NCBI GenBank assembly: GCA_015655355.1
Contig: JAATFG010000017.1
Coordinates: forward strand, 19,054 to 83,053
DNA from: Lysobacterales bacterium
Lineage (GTDB): Bacteria; Pseudomonadota; Gammaproteobacteria; Xanthomonadales; Xanthomonadaceae
Direction of reading: 5' to 3'
Length of the DNA: 64,000 nucleotides
Every line of letters begins with the position of its first letter. Positions within the stretch are counted from its first letter, which is position 1. The translations under genes were made by a program, and so were the position numbers. The notes under the pieces were generated by a model. That model was not told the DNA's origin. It searched no databases and saw only the letters and a program-made list of their open reading frames with translations. This document shows positions 32,695-41,906 of this stretch, piece by piece.

Positions 32695-32769
32695 TGGTGG
32701 GCGATAGTGGTTTCGAACCACTGACCCCTGCCGTTTGAAGGAAGTGCTCTACAGCTGAGCTAATCGCCC
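32695..32769 (-). tRNA. Degenerate tRNA-Val(CAC)-like gene with anticodon CAA
   Basis: A minus-strand cloverleaf with a perfect acceptor (GGGCGAT/ATCGCCC), T-arm, A73 and encoded CCA. The body resembles tRNA-Val. Three defects stand out. The D-loop AGCTGTA has only one of the two invariant guanines. The anticodon loop is TTCAAAC, giving CAA instead of the CAC expected from TTCACAC. The stem CTTCC/GGCAG has one mismatch. CAA would read Leu UUG, but the short variable loop is not that of a tRNA-Leu. It may be a pseudogene or a variant tRNA; automated tools may call it tRNA-Leu or undetermined. Confidence 0.7.
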
Positions 32770-32889
32770 ATGACGGGCATCGGTGAATCGGAGGCGCGCA
32801 TTGTACGGACCGGCATGGTGAAGGTCAACGCCCGCAGCCCGCGCCATCGTGCCGGCGACCGACGCGCAAAACGGCGGCGACCGGCGCAC

Positions 32890-34515
32890 TCACGCCGATT
32901 TCGACATGCGCAAGGCGGCGATGCGCGACGGCGGCGCGAAAGTGTCGGCGCGCGCCACGTTCCAGAAGGTCTGAAACACGATGTGCTCGGGCAATTCGCC
33001 ACCCAGCAGCGCGCCCGGCTGCAACTGCGGATACAGGCCGGCCAGCGAGCGGATCTGCGTCGCCGACACGCGGCGCAGGATGTGCTCAGGCCCCAGTTCG
33101 CGCGGATGGTTCAATCCCGCCGCGCCGAGCAGGTCGCGCAGCGCTTTGAGCGTGTTGTCGTGGAAGTGCCGCACGCGCTGCGCCTTGGTCGCCACGTCGA
33201 GGTGTTTCCAGCGGCTCGGGTCTTGCGTCGCGATGCCGGTCGGGCATTTGTCGTTGTGGCAGCTCTGCGACTGGATGCAACCGAGCGAGAACAGGAAGCC
33301 GCGCGCGATGTTGCACCAGTCGGCGCCCATCGCCAGCACGCGCGCAACGTCGAAGCCGCTGGTGATGCGTCCGGCCGCGCCGATGCGGATCTTGTCGCGC
33401 AGGTCCAGACCGACCAGCGTGTTGTGCACCAATTGCAATGCGGGAAGCATCGGCGTGCCGATGTGGTCGATGAATTCCGCCGGCGCCGCGCCGGTGCCGC
33501 CCTCGCCGCCGTCGACGACGATGAAGTCCGGCAATACGCCGCTCTCGTGCATGGCTTTGGCGATGCCGAACCACTCCCACGGATGGCCGATCGCAAGCTT
33601 GAAACCCACCGGCTTGCCGCCGGAAAGCTCGCGCAGGCGGGTGATGAAATCGAGCAGGCCCAGCGGCGTGGAGAATTCCGAATGCTTCGACGGCGACACG
33701 CAATCCTGCCCCGCCGGCACACCGCGCGTCACCGAAATTTCCGCGGTGACTTTGGCCGCCGGCAGCACGCCGCCGTGACCGGGCTTGGCACCTTGCGAGA
33801 GCTTGATCTCGATCATCTTCACCTGCGGCGATTGCGCCTGCATGGCGAATTTCTCCGGATCGAAATGCCCGTTCTCGTCGCGGCAACCGAAATACCCCGA
33901 CGCGACCTGCCAGGTCAGATCGCCGCCGTTCTCGCGGTGGTACGGCGAGATCGAGCCTTCGCCGGTGTCGTGGTAGAAATTGCCGAGCTTGGCACCGAGG
34001 TTGAGCGCGCGGACCGCGTTCGCCGACAGCGCGCCGAAGCTCATGCCGGAAATGTTGAGCACGCTGGCGTCGTACGGCTGCTTCGCGTTCTCGCCGATGA
34101 CGAGGCGGAAATCCGGATCCTTGATCTCGACCGGCGCCAGCGAGTGGTTGAGCCATTCGTAGCCGACGGCGTACATGTCCTGCTGGCTGCCGAACGGCAC
34201 CACGTCCATCGCATTCTTCGAGCGCTGGTACACCAGCGAACGCTGCTGGCGCGAGAACGGCACCTGGGTGGTGTCGCCTTCGATGAAGTACTGGCGCATC
34301 TCCGGGCCGACCGCTTCCAGGCCGTAGCGGAAATGCGCGAGGATCGGGTAATTGCGCCGCAGCGAGCTGGTTTTCTGCAGCATGTCGAGCGTGCCGAGCA
34401 ACGCAATCGCGGCGAAAACGGCGAAACCCCACCACCACGCCGGCCACGCCAGCGCAAGTGCGAAAGCGACGGCCACAAGAATGATGCTGGTCGCGAAAGC
34501 CAGATAGCGATACAT
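32890..34515 (-). CDS. FMN-binding glutamate-synthase-family protein, membrane-anchored
   Basis: 541 aa from the ATG at 34515; the track adds an unsupported extension. Two membrane helices at about 1–45 (MYRYLAFATSIILVAVAFAL) are followed by a GltB central-domain-like TIM barrel: KLSQGAKPGHGG, VDGGEGGTGAAP, IRIGAAGRITSGFDV. A cysteine cluster (LGCIQSQSCHNDKCPTGIA) is the site where glutamate synthases bind a 3Fe-4S cluster. There is no glutaminase or GltD partner nearby, so it is probably a stand-alone oxidoreductase of unknown substrate. Confidence 0.9.
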   Translation of the reverse strand: MYRYLAFATSIILVAVAFALALAWPAWWWGFAVFAAIALLGTLDMLQKTSSLRRNYPILAHFRYGLEAVGPEMRQYFIEGDTTQVPFSRQQRSLVYQRSKNAMDVVPFGSQQDMYAVGYEWLNHSLAPVEIKDPDFRLVIGENAKQPYDASVLNISGMSFGALSANAVRALNLGAKLGNFYHDTGEGSISPYHRENGGDLTWQVASGYFGCRDENGHFDPEKFAMQAQSPQVKMIEIKLSQGAKPGHGGVLPAAKVTAEISVTRGVPAGQDCVSPSKHSEFSTPLGLLDFITRLRELSGGKPVGFKLAIGHPWEWFGIAKAMHESGVLPDFIVVDGGEGGTGAAPAEFIDHIGTPMLPALQLVHNTLVGLDLRDKIRIGAAGRITSGFDVARVLAMGADWCNIARGFLFSLGCIQSQSCHNDKCPTGIATQDPSRWKHLDVATKAQRVRHFHDNTLKALRDLLGAAGLNHPRELGPEHILRRVSATQIRSLAGLYPQLQPGALLGGELPEHIVFQTFWNVARADTFAPPSRIAALRMSKSA

Positions 34516-34619
34516 GCGTTTCCTCGGAATCAATGCGCGTATTCGGTCCGCAGCAAGGATACGCGGTTTAGGATGGGCACTGCGCTTCAACACTACCTGG
34601 ACCCCACGTGCCCGCCCCG

Positions 34620-35372
34620 ATGATCGCCCTGTCGCTTTCCGCCCTGCTTGCCGTCGCCGAGAAGGCGCCGACGACTCCGCCGCCCGCGCCGCCGCTGGCA
34701 CCGGCCACGCTGTCGCTGGTGTGCCAGGTCAAGGACTGGGCACCGCCGGTGTTCGCGCCAGGCTCCGACGCCGCGCGCGCCAGCCTCAACGACGCCGACC
34801 GCAAGTTCGCCGACGATTTCGAGCAGAGCCTCAGCAACAAGAGCGCCGAACGCGACGACGGCAACCTCAGCGCGGCCGACTTCGACCGCTTCGCCGACCG
34901 CGCCCTGCGCGACGCGGTGAAGCAACGCGCCGACCTGCGCCCGGTCCTGTCCTCGATCGCGCTGCATTATTCGCACAACGTCGGCATCGACTACCTGCTC
35001 GAACGCGACAACGAACGGGCGCTGGCCCAGCACGATGCGTCCACCCAGGCCAAGCCCTATCTCAACCATTACGTGCAACTGCACCTGGCCAACAACGAAG
35101 TGACCTGGCAGGAAACCATGCAGCGCCTCGCCGACAAGGCCATGCTCAACGTGCCCGACCCGCGCACCGGACTGACCCCGACGCTGAGCTTCGACGAAGG
35201 CCGCCTCGTCTTCACCCTGCAGCCCAAGGCCGAGGACACGCTGTCGCAGAAGACCGTCGCCACCATCGACCGCTTTTCGGGCGAACTGCTGCTGGAAAAG
35301 AGCAACAGCGCCGGACGCCTGCTGTTCTCGCTCAGCGGCATCTGCAGCACGCAGGACGCAGCGAAGTTCTGA
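34620..35372 (+). CDS. Hypothetical exported protein
   Basis: About 250 aa from the ATG at 34620 (a GTG 4 codons upstream is possible). The N-terminus MIALSLSALLAVAEKAP is a weak signal peptide, followed by a Pro-rich stretch and a mature domain with LSLVCQVKDW, FADDFEQSLSNKS and YLLERDNERALAQHD. I do not recognise a family. Codon use matches the surroundings. Divergent from the FMN protein with a 104-bp gap; perhaps periplasmic. Confidence 0.72.
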   Translation: MIALSLSALLAVAEKAPTTPPPAPPLAPATLSLVCQVKDWAPPVFAPGSDAARASLNDADRKFADDFEQSLSNKSAERDDGNLSAADFDRFADRALRDAVKQRADLRPVLSSIALHYSHNVGIDYLLERDNERALAQHDASTQAKPYLNHYVQLHLANNEVTWQETMQRLADKAMLNVPDPRTGLTPTLSFDEGRLVFTLQPKAEDTLSQKTVATIDRFSGELLLEKSNSAGRLLFSLSGICSTQDAAKF

Positions 35373-35570
35373 GCTTCGCCACGCCCGTCGGCACGCCGTG
35401 CCGTGGCACGTTCCGTCCACCGGTAACGCCCGGAATCCAGCGCACGGACCTCCGCCGGAATTCCCGTCTTCGGCATGCTGCCTTATACGGAATATCGCAT
35501 GTATTGATTATCAAGCATAACTTCCTTGATATATTTCCGGTCCGCATAGTGCCCGCACCCCACTTTCAGG

Positions 35571-37778
35571 ATGCGATGCACGATGAGGCGCCGGCCCCCA
35601 ACTCCTTCAACGCAGGCATTGCGTTCCGGAATGCCGAGGAAACGGTTGGTTGCCGCCTGTGCGCTCGCCTGCACGGCCGCGCTGGCCAGCAATGCCCGCG
35701 CCGGCGACGTCCCGGCAACGGATGACCCCGGCAAGGACAGGGCCGTCGTGCTCGACACGGTCACCATCACCGCGGAGAAGCGCGAAACCGCGCTGCGCGA
35801 TACCCCGCTGGCCGTGTCCGCGATCAGCCCCGACGCCATCCAGCGCAAGGGCACCACCACCCTGCGCGAACTGACCGGCGACGTGCCCGGCCTGTCCGCG
35901 CCTGGCTCGATCACCAACATGCAATCGCTGTACATCCGCGGCATCGGCACCGCCGATCCGGGCTTCTACCCGGCCGTCGCGGTGTACGTGGACGACGTGT
36001 ACCTGCCGCGCCCGTTCGGCGTCGGCACCTTCATCCTGCCGGACCTGGAACGCATCGAAGTGCTGCGCGGCCCGCAAGGCACGCTGTACGGACAGAACAG
36101 CAGCGCCGGCGCGGTGCGCTTCATCTCCCGCGACCCGGACGACACCCCAGCCGCGGACGTGGCGCTGGGCGTCGGCAACGACGGCTACCGCGAAGGCAGC
36201 GTCTATCTGTCCACGCCAATCAAGCCGCAGGTGCTGTCGGTCGGTCTGGCCGTCGCCAGCGAACGCACCGACGGCTACACCTACAACGCGAACCTGGACA
36301 AGGAAGTCGATGCGGTCGACCTGCAGCAGGCGCGCCTGAAATTCAAGCTCACGCCGGCCGAAGGCACCTCGGCAACCTTGTCGCTGGACTACACCCGCGA
36401 CCGTTCCGACAACGCCTTGTACATCCCGGTCGGCTACCCCGGCGCGAACCCGCGCACCACCTTCGCCGACGTCGATACGCAACTGGGCCGCATCGACAAG
36501 GGCGTGACCCTGCACGTCGACCAGGACCTCGGCGAACACCTGAGCTTCAAGTCGATCAGCGGCTACCGCAAGTTCGACGACAACCCCTCGCCATGGGATC
36601 AGGACGGCACCCCGAACCCGGCCAACGAATGGGTGCAATACATCGACCAGAACCAGTTCTCGCAGGAATTCCAGCTCAACGGCGACTACGACCGCTTCGA
36701 TTTCACCACCGGCGCGGTGTATTTCCGCGAACAGCTGGCATTCGATCGCCTGACCGGCTTGAACGGCAATTTCTCGGAACTGCTCAGCCACCTGCACTCC
36801 GAAAGCGAAGCCATCTACGGGCAGGCGGAATGGAAGGCCACCGACGCGCTCGGCTTCGTCGCCGGCGGCCGCTTCAGCCGCGACCGGCAGGAATTCGCCA
36901 ACGATTCGTTCCGCGACACCCCCGACGGCACGCGTACCTCGCAGGTGTATTCGGTCGCCGGGCTGGAGCACGAGTGGAACGCGTTCACCCCGAAGATCGG
37001 CGTGAACTACCGCTGGCCCAATGGCGTGCTCAACTACTTCACCGTAACCCGCGGTGACAAGCTCGGCGGCTACAACCGCGCCGCATCGACCGCGCAGATC
37101 GCCGACTTGCCGGTCGGCCCGGAGAAAGTCACCGCATACGAGTTGGGCAGCAAGCAAACCCATCTCGACGGCCGCGCCGAAACCAGCGTCGCGCTGTTCT
37201 ACAACGATTTCCGCGACTACCAGGCGCAGGTGACCAACCCCACCGTCAACGGCGATTACATCACCGGCTCGGTGCTGGTGAACGCGGCCAAGGCGCGCAC
37301 CTACGGCGCCGAATTCGAGGGCACGATCCGCTTCAGCGAAGACTGGGACCTGAAAGGTTCCGCGGCCTGGCTGAAAACCAAGTTCACCGATTTCCAGAAC
37401 CCGACTGGCGCCCTCAACAGCGACTACACCGGCAACGAATTGCCCAATGCCCCGGAATGGACGCTCGGCCTGAGCAGCAACTACCGCCTGCCGCTGTCCC
37501 TTCCCGGCGAAACCTCCATCGACGCGTATGCGCGCTACATCGACGCGCAGTTCTCCGACATCGGCAACACCGAAAACACCCGCGTCGGCGCGCAAACCTA
37601 CGTCGGTGCCGGCATCGATTACCGCACCGCCGACAACCGCTGGGACATTTCGCTGAAGGCCAACAACCTGCTCAACAAGACCTACGCGGTCAACCTGAAA
37701 TACCAGGCCGGCGTCAGCAACCAGGCCGCCTACAGCCCGCCGCGCCAGATCGTGTTCGGCGTGCGCTACACCTACTGA
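35571..37778 (+). CDS. TonB-dependent outer-membrane receptor
   Basis: Outer-membrane beta-barrel for energised uptake. Up to 735 aa; the true start may be 35583 or the Met at residue 21, just before a good signal peptide (KRLVAACALACTAALASNARA). Plug domain: TVTITAEKRETALRDTPLAVSAIS (TonB box region), then IRGIG…VDDVYLPRP…GPQGTLYGQNSSAGAV. The C-terminal barrel ends in an aromatic (RQIVFGVRYTY), as required for assembly. It heads the organosulfur cluster, 13 bp before the binding-protein gene, so its ligand is probably an organosulfur compound (inference). Confidence 0.93.
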   Translation: MRCTMRRRPPTPSTQALRSGMPRKRLVAACALACTAALASNARAGDVPATDDPGKDRAVVLDTVTITAEKRETALRDTPLAVSAISPDAIQRKGTTTLRELTGDVPGLSAPGSITNMQSLYIRGIGTADPGFYPAVAVYVDDVYLPRPFGVGTFILPDLERIEVLRGPQGTLYGQNSSAGAVRFISRDPDDTPAADVALGVGNDGYREGSVYLSTPIKPQVLSVGLAVASERTDGYTYNANLDKEVDAVDLQQARLKFKLTPAEGTSATLSLDYTRDRSDNALYIPVGYPGANPRTTFADVDTQLGRIDKGVTLHVDQDLGEHLSFKSISGYRKFDDNPSPWDQDGTPNPANEWVQYIDQNQFSQEFQLNGDYDRFDFTTGAVYFREQLAFDRLTGLNGNFSELLSHLHSESEAIYGQAEWKATDALGFVAGGRFSRDRQEFANDSFRDTPDGTRTSQVYSVAGLEHEWNAFTPKIGVNYRWPNGVLNYFTVTRGDKLGGYNRAASTAQIADLPVGPEKVTAYELGSKQTHLDGRAETSVALFYNDFRDYQAQVTNPTVNGDYITGSVLVNAAKARTYGAEFEGTIRFSEDWDLKGSAAWLKTKFTDFQNPTGALNSDYTGNELPNAPEWTLGLSSNYRLPLSLPGETSIDAYARYIDAQFSDIGNTENTRVGAQTYVGAGIDYRTADNRWDISLKANNLLNKTYAVNLKYQAGVSNQAAYSPPRQIVFGVRYTY

Positions 37779-37791
37779 CGCGGAACCGACG

Positions 37792-38835
37792 ATGCGCCTT
37801 CTTCCCCGCCCCGACCGTTCGTTCTCCGCCGCGCTTCGCATCGCTGCCCTTGCCTTGCTCGCACTGCTGGCCGGTTGCGGCGCGCCGCCCACCGCCAACA
37901 CGAGCGACGCGGCATTGCCGGAACTCTCGATCACCGTGTTCGCCGCGCCTTCGCAGAGCCTGTGGATACCGACGCTGATCCAGGCGCTGCAATTGGACCG
38001 CAAACACGGCTTCCAATTGAAGGTGACGCCCAAGCCGGGCCCCGTCGCGTACACCGATTTCGCCAGCGGCAACGACCAGGTCTGCTATTGCGCCGCGCCG
38101 GCGGCGGTCGCGCGCTTCGTCGAACAAGGCTCGGACATCGCGCTGCTGTGGAACGTGTTCGACCTGAACTACTACGTGGTTTCGCACGATGTGGCCATCG
38201 CCTCGCCGCGCGACCTGGTCGGCCGCCGCCTCGCTGCCGACACCGGCACCGGGCAATGGGCGATCGCGGCGTGGATGCTGGAACAGGATGGCCTCGATCT
38301 GTCCAAGGTCGAGCTGCACTCGATCTCCAACCCGACCGCGCAACTGGCCGAGCTGTCGCTGGGCCGGGTCGATGCCGTGGTCGAAGGCATGATCGACGTC
38401 GCCACGCTGCAAACCTCGGAACAAGGCCAGGGCCTGCACGTGATCGCGCTCGACCCGAAGGCGGCGCTGGCGAAGCATCAGGCCGGATCGAGCGTGCCCA
38501 GCATCGCCTTCGGCGTGTGGCGGCCGTGGCTGGATCAACCCGGCCATCGCGAACTGGCGCAGCAGTTCTATCAGGCCAATCTCGACGCGGTCGCGTGGCT
38601 GCGCGCCCATCCGGCGCAGGCCGCGAAGATCGTCGCCGAACGCACCGGCATGTCCGCCACGGCGCTGCAGCAGTTGTTCGAGCACAACCCGGAAATGATC
38701 GACGTGCATCCGATCGGCAACGACCACGGCGCGATCGCGCTGCTGACCCAGGACCTGCTGCCGAAGGCCGGCCTGCTGGAACGTCCCCTCACCGATGCGG
38801 AGCTTGGCCGTTATGTCTCGAACTTCGCTCCTTGA
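37792..38835 (+). CDS. ABC-transporter substrate-binding lipoprotein (sulfonate/taurine/nitrate type)
   Basis: 347 aa. Lipobox LLAGC with Cys29 as the lipidated residue, so it is membrane-tethered, unlike the free SsuA/TauA of E. coli. The NMT1/SsuA-like fold is suggested by ITVFAAPSQSLWIPTLIQALQLDRKHGF, GNDQVCYCAAPAAVARFVEQG, and TGTGQWAIAAWMLEQDGLD. It follows the receptor and overlaps the permease gene by 23 bp. Specificity for sulfonate or sulfate esters is inferred from the dioxygenase and sulfurtransferase downstream. Confidence 0.9.
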   Translation: MRLLPRPDRSFSAALRIAALALLALLAGCGAPPTANTSDAALPELSITVFAAPSQSLWIPTLIQALQLDRKHGFQLKVTPKPGPVAYTDFASGNDQVCYCAAPAAVARFVEQGSDIALLWNVFDLNYYVVSHDVAIASPRDLVGRRLAADTGTGQWAIAAWMLEQDGLDLSKVELHSISNPTAQLAELSLGRVDAVVEGMIDVATLQTSEQGQGLHVIALDPKAALAKHQAGSSVPSIAFGVWRPWLDQPGHRELAQQFYQANLDAVAWLRAHPAQAAKIVAERTGMSATALQQLFEHNPEMIDVHPIGNDHGAIALLTQDLLPKAGLLERPLTDAELGRYVSNFAP

Positions 38836-39631
38836 TTCGCCGGTGAACGCGGACGTGCCTGCGCGCGCAAACGCACCGCGGCGCTGGCCGGCGAACTTGA
38901 ACTGGGAAGGCGTGGCCGTGTTCGCCGCGATTTTGCTGGCGTGGCAGTTCGCTTCGCTGCGGCTGCCACCGTTCCTGTTCCCGTCCTTCGCGAAAATCGG
39001 CCAGGCGCTGCTCGAAGTGCTGACCACGCCGGACACCCTGCTGTCGATCGCGCAGACTTGGCTGCGCATCCTGCTCGCCTTGGCGGCGAGCTTCGCGCTG
39101 GCGCTTGTACTGGGCATCGTCGCCGGCTTCCAGCGCCGCGTCGACCGCAGCCTGTTGCCGCTGGTGCAATTCCTGCAAGGCGTCCCGGCGGTGTGCTGGG
39201 TGATCTTCGCGGTGATCTGGTTCAAGAACGTGGAGCTGCGCATCGCCTTCGTCGTCGTCATCAGCACCTTCGCCGGCTTCTACTACCAGATCCGCGAAGG
39301 CGTGCGCGCGGTGCCGCCGGAACTGACCGACATGGTCCGCGCGCTGCGCCCGAGCCGCCTGCAATTGATCCGCAAGCTGATCCTGCCGTCGCTGGCGCCG
39401 GCGATGTTGACCGCGTGGCGCAGCGAAATCGGCGCCGGCACCAAGATCACGATCATGGCCGAACTGCTCGGCGGCATCAGCGGCGTCGGCTATCGCCTGC
39501 GGCTGGCGCAGGAATTGTTCCGCATGGATCAGGCGATCGCGTGGTCGGTGGTGTTGATCGCGTTCGTGTTGATCGGCAATGCCGTGCTCGGCCAACTCGA
39601 CCGCCGCCTGCTGCGCTGGCGCCAGCGCTGA
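38813..39631 (+). CDS. ABC-transporter permease (SsuC/TauC type)
   Basis: 272 aa from the ATG at 38813; the track start is 6 codons upstream. About six membrane helices. The EAA-type coupling loop is VPPELTDMVRALRPSRLQLIRKLILPSLAPAML. It forms the membrane pore with the ATPase gene that follows 26 bp later. Confidence 0.92.
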   Translation: MSRTSLLDSPVNADVPARANAPRRWPANLNWEGVAVFAAILLAWQFASLRLPPFLFPSFAKIGQALLEVLTTPDTLLSIAQTWLRILLALAASFALALVLGIVAGFQRRVDRSLLPLVQFLQGVPAVCWVIFAVIWFKNVELRIAFVVVISTFAGFYYQIREGVRAVPPELTDMVRALRPSRLQLIRKLILPSLAPAMLTAWRSEIGAGTKITIMAELLGGISGVGYRLRLAQELFRMDQAIAWSVVLIAFVLIGNAVLGQLDRRLLRWRQR

Positions 39632-39657
39632 AACACGCGAAAAAACGGAGACACGCG

Positions 39658-40455
39658 ATGAGCCATCCGACGACTTCTTCCAACCACAACGCCATCCGCT
39701 TCGACGCGGTGCGCAAGCTGTACGAACGCGACGGCAAGCGCACGCTGGCCATCGACAATCTCAGCTTCGATATCGCGCGCGGCGAATATGTCTGCATCGT
39801 CGGCCGCACCGGCTGCGGCAAATCGACCACGGTCAACCTGCTGCTGGGCCTGTCTGCGGCCAGCAGCGGACGCGTGTCCGTGCTCGGTCACGATCCGCAC
39901 CGCGACTTCGACGCGCTGCGCGGACGCATCGCCTGCATCTTCCAGGGCGACCGCCTGCTGCCGTGGCGCAGCGCGCTGGACAACGTGCGCCTGCCGCTGG
40001 AAGTGCTCGGCATCGACGAAGCCGCGCTGCGGATTTCGCCACGGCAATGGTTGGCGCGCGTCGGCCTCGGCGATTTCGTGCACGCACTGCCGCACGAACT
40101 GTCCGGTGGCATGCGCCAACGCGTGGCGATGGCGCGGGCGCTGGTCGCCAACCCGGAGATCGTGCTGGCCGACGAATCCTTCGGTCATCTCGACGAAGTC
40201 ACCGCGCAGAAACTGAAAACCGATTTCCGCCAGTTGGCGCGCGATACCGGCAAGACCATCGTGCACATCACCCATTCGATCGACGAAGCCATCCAGCAGG
40301 CCGACCGCATCCTCGTGCTCGGCGCGCAAGGGCGGCTGTCCGCCAGCTTCCATCCTGCCGACGAGGCCGGTGGCAACGTCGAACAATTGCGCGAACGCAT
40401 CTATCGGCAGATCGAATCTTCCGCTGGCGCACTGCCGGTCACGCAGGCCGCCTGA
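39658..40455 (+). CDS. ABC-transporter ATP-binding protein (SsuB/TauB type)
   Basis: 265 aa from the ATG at 39658, with ACGGAG ahead; the long track ORF upstream is another frame of the permease. Walker A GRTGCGKST (49–57), signature LSGGM, Walker B IVLADES, H-loop HITHSID. The usual DEPFGALD is DESFGHLD here, a mild change that keeps the catalytic Glu. The stop overlaps the next start (TGATG). Confidence 0.94.
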   Translation: MSHPTTSSNHNAIRFDAVRKLYERDGKRTLAIDNLSFDIARGEYVCIVGRTGCGKSTTVNLLLGLSAASSGRVSVLGHDPHRDFDALRGRIACIFQGDRLLPWRSALDNVRLPLEVLGIDEAALRISPRQWLARVGLGDFVHALPHELSGGMRQRVAMARALVANPEIVLADESFGHLDEVTAQKLKTDFRQLARDTGKTIVHITHSIDEAIQQADRILVLGAQGRLSASFHPADEAGGNVEQLRERIYRQIESSAGALPVTQAA

Positions 40456-41906
40456 TGGGCACGCCCGCGCCAACGCTGTCGGCCACCGAACTGAAGATCG
40501 TGCCGCTGATCGTGGCCAGCGCGTTGTTCATGGAAAACCTCGACAGCACCATCATCACCACCGCGCTGCCGGCGATCGCGCGCAGCTTCGGCGAACCGGC
40601 GGTGGCGCTGAACGTCGGCATCACCGTGTACCTGCTGGCGCTGGCGGTGTTCATTCCGGTCAGCAGCTGGACGACCGACCGCTGGGGCACGCGCAACGTG
40701 TTCGCCGCGGCCATCGGCCTGTTCGTGGTCGCGTCGCTGTTGTGCGGCCTGAGCCACGGCTTGACCGAGTTCGTGATCGCGCGCGCGGTGCAAGGCGCGG
40801 GCGCGGCGATGATGTCGCCGGTCGGGCGCACGGTCGTGCTGCGCACCACCAGCAAAGAGCAAATGATGGTGGCGATCACCACCCTAACCTGGCCGGCGTT
40901 GATCGCGCCGGTGGTCGGCCCGACGGTCGGCGGTTTCATCGCGACGTGGTTCGACTGGCGCTGGATCTTCTTCATCAACCTGCCCATCGGCGTGTGCGGT
41001 TTGCTGCTGGCGTTGCGCTTCATTCCGAACCTGCTGGCCGAACAGCCGCGCAGGTTCGACATGCCTGGTTTCGTGCTGGCGGGACTGAGCTTGTCCGCAT
41101 TGACCTCGGGCCTCGGCCTGCTCGCGCATCAAGGCGCGGGCGATGCCTTGGCGTGGGGCTTGTTGCTGGCCGCGATCGTGTTCGGCCCGCTGACCGTGTG
41201 GCATTTGCAGCGCACCGCGACGCCGTTGCTGCCGCTGGCGCCGTTCCGCATCGGCAGCTTCAGCAACACGCTGCTCGGCGGTTCGTTCTCGCGCTTCGCG
41301 GTCAGCGCCGGCTTGTTCGTGTTGCCGCTGATGTTCCAGGTCGGCTACGGCATGAACGCGTTCGCCGCCGGGCTGCTGATGCTGGTCGGCGCGGCCGGCA
41401 GCCTGTCGACCAAGGCCATCGCGATCAAGGTGGTGCGCCGCTTCGGCTTCCGCCGCGTGTTGCTGGTCAACAGCGCGTTGATCGCCGCTTCGACGCTGGC
41501 CTGCATCGCGCTGCAACCCGGCCTGCACTGGCTGGGCATGGTGCTGGTGATGCTGTCCTGCGGCTTCACCCGTTCGCTGCAATTCACCTGCATCAACACC
41601 CTCACCTTCGCCGACATGCCCGCCGCGCAGATGAGCGCGGCCAGCGCCTTGTCGCTGATGGCGCAGCAAGTGGCGATGGGCCTGGGCGTGGCGTTCTCCG
41701 CCTTGTTGCTGCACGCATCGGCCGCGCTGCGCGGCAACGGCGCCGATGCGCTGGCGCCTGCCGATTTCCATCTTGCCTTGGTCGCCCTCGCGCTGGTCGC
41801 ACTGCTCGCCGTGCCGGTGTTCGCGCGACTGGGCGGCAATGCCGGCGCCGAAGTCAGCGGCCACCCATCCCTTCGCCGAACCGATCCACAAGGAGCCAAC
41901 CGATGA
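40455..41906 (+). CDS. MFS transporter, DHA2 (14-helix) type
   Basis: 483 aa, about 14 hydrophobic helices. Motif A-like SSWTTDRWGTRNV, the DHA2 start ASALFMENLDSTIITTALPAIA, and motif C-like GPTVGGFIATW. Family members are usually drug or metabolite exporters. In this operon (1-bp overlap with the ATPase, 4-bp overlap with the sulfurtransferase) it may export a by-product such as sulfite or a carbon skeleton, which is inference. Confidence 0.9.
   Translation: MGTPAPTLSATELKIVPLIVASALFMENLDSTIITTALPAIARSFGEPAVALNVGITVYLLALAVFIPVSSWTTDRWGTRNVFAAAIGLFVVASLLCGLSHGLTEFVIARAVQGAGAAMMSPVGRTVVLRTTSKEQMMVAITTLTWPALIAPVVGPTVGGFIATWFDWRWIFFINLPIGVCGLLLALRFIPNLLAEQPRRFDMPGFVLAGLSLSALTSGLGLLAHQGAGDALAWGLLLAAIVFGPLTVWHLQRTATPLLPLAPFRIGSFSNTLLGGSFSRFAVSAGLFVLPLMFQVGYGMNAFAAGLLMLVGAAGSLSTKAIAIKVVRRFGFRRVLLVNSALIAASTLACIALQPGLHWLGMVLVMLSCGFTRSLQFTCINTLTFADMPAAQMSAASALSLMAQQVAMGLGVAFSALLLHASAALRGNGADALAPADFHLALVALALVALLAVPVFARLGGNAGAEVSGHPSLRRTDPQGANR

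Noticed and set aside
34514-35725. 403-aa plus-strand ORF
   Set aside because: Out-of-frame read through the hypothetical exported protein gene; Arg/Ala-rich shadow.
40140-40205. Defective Walker B in the ABC ATPase (DESFGHLD)
   Set aside because: The Asp and catalytic Glu are intact; only the usual Pro is Ser, which is tolerated.
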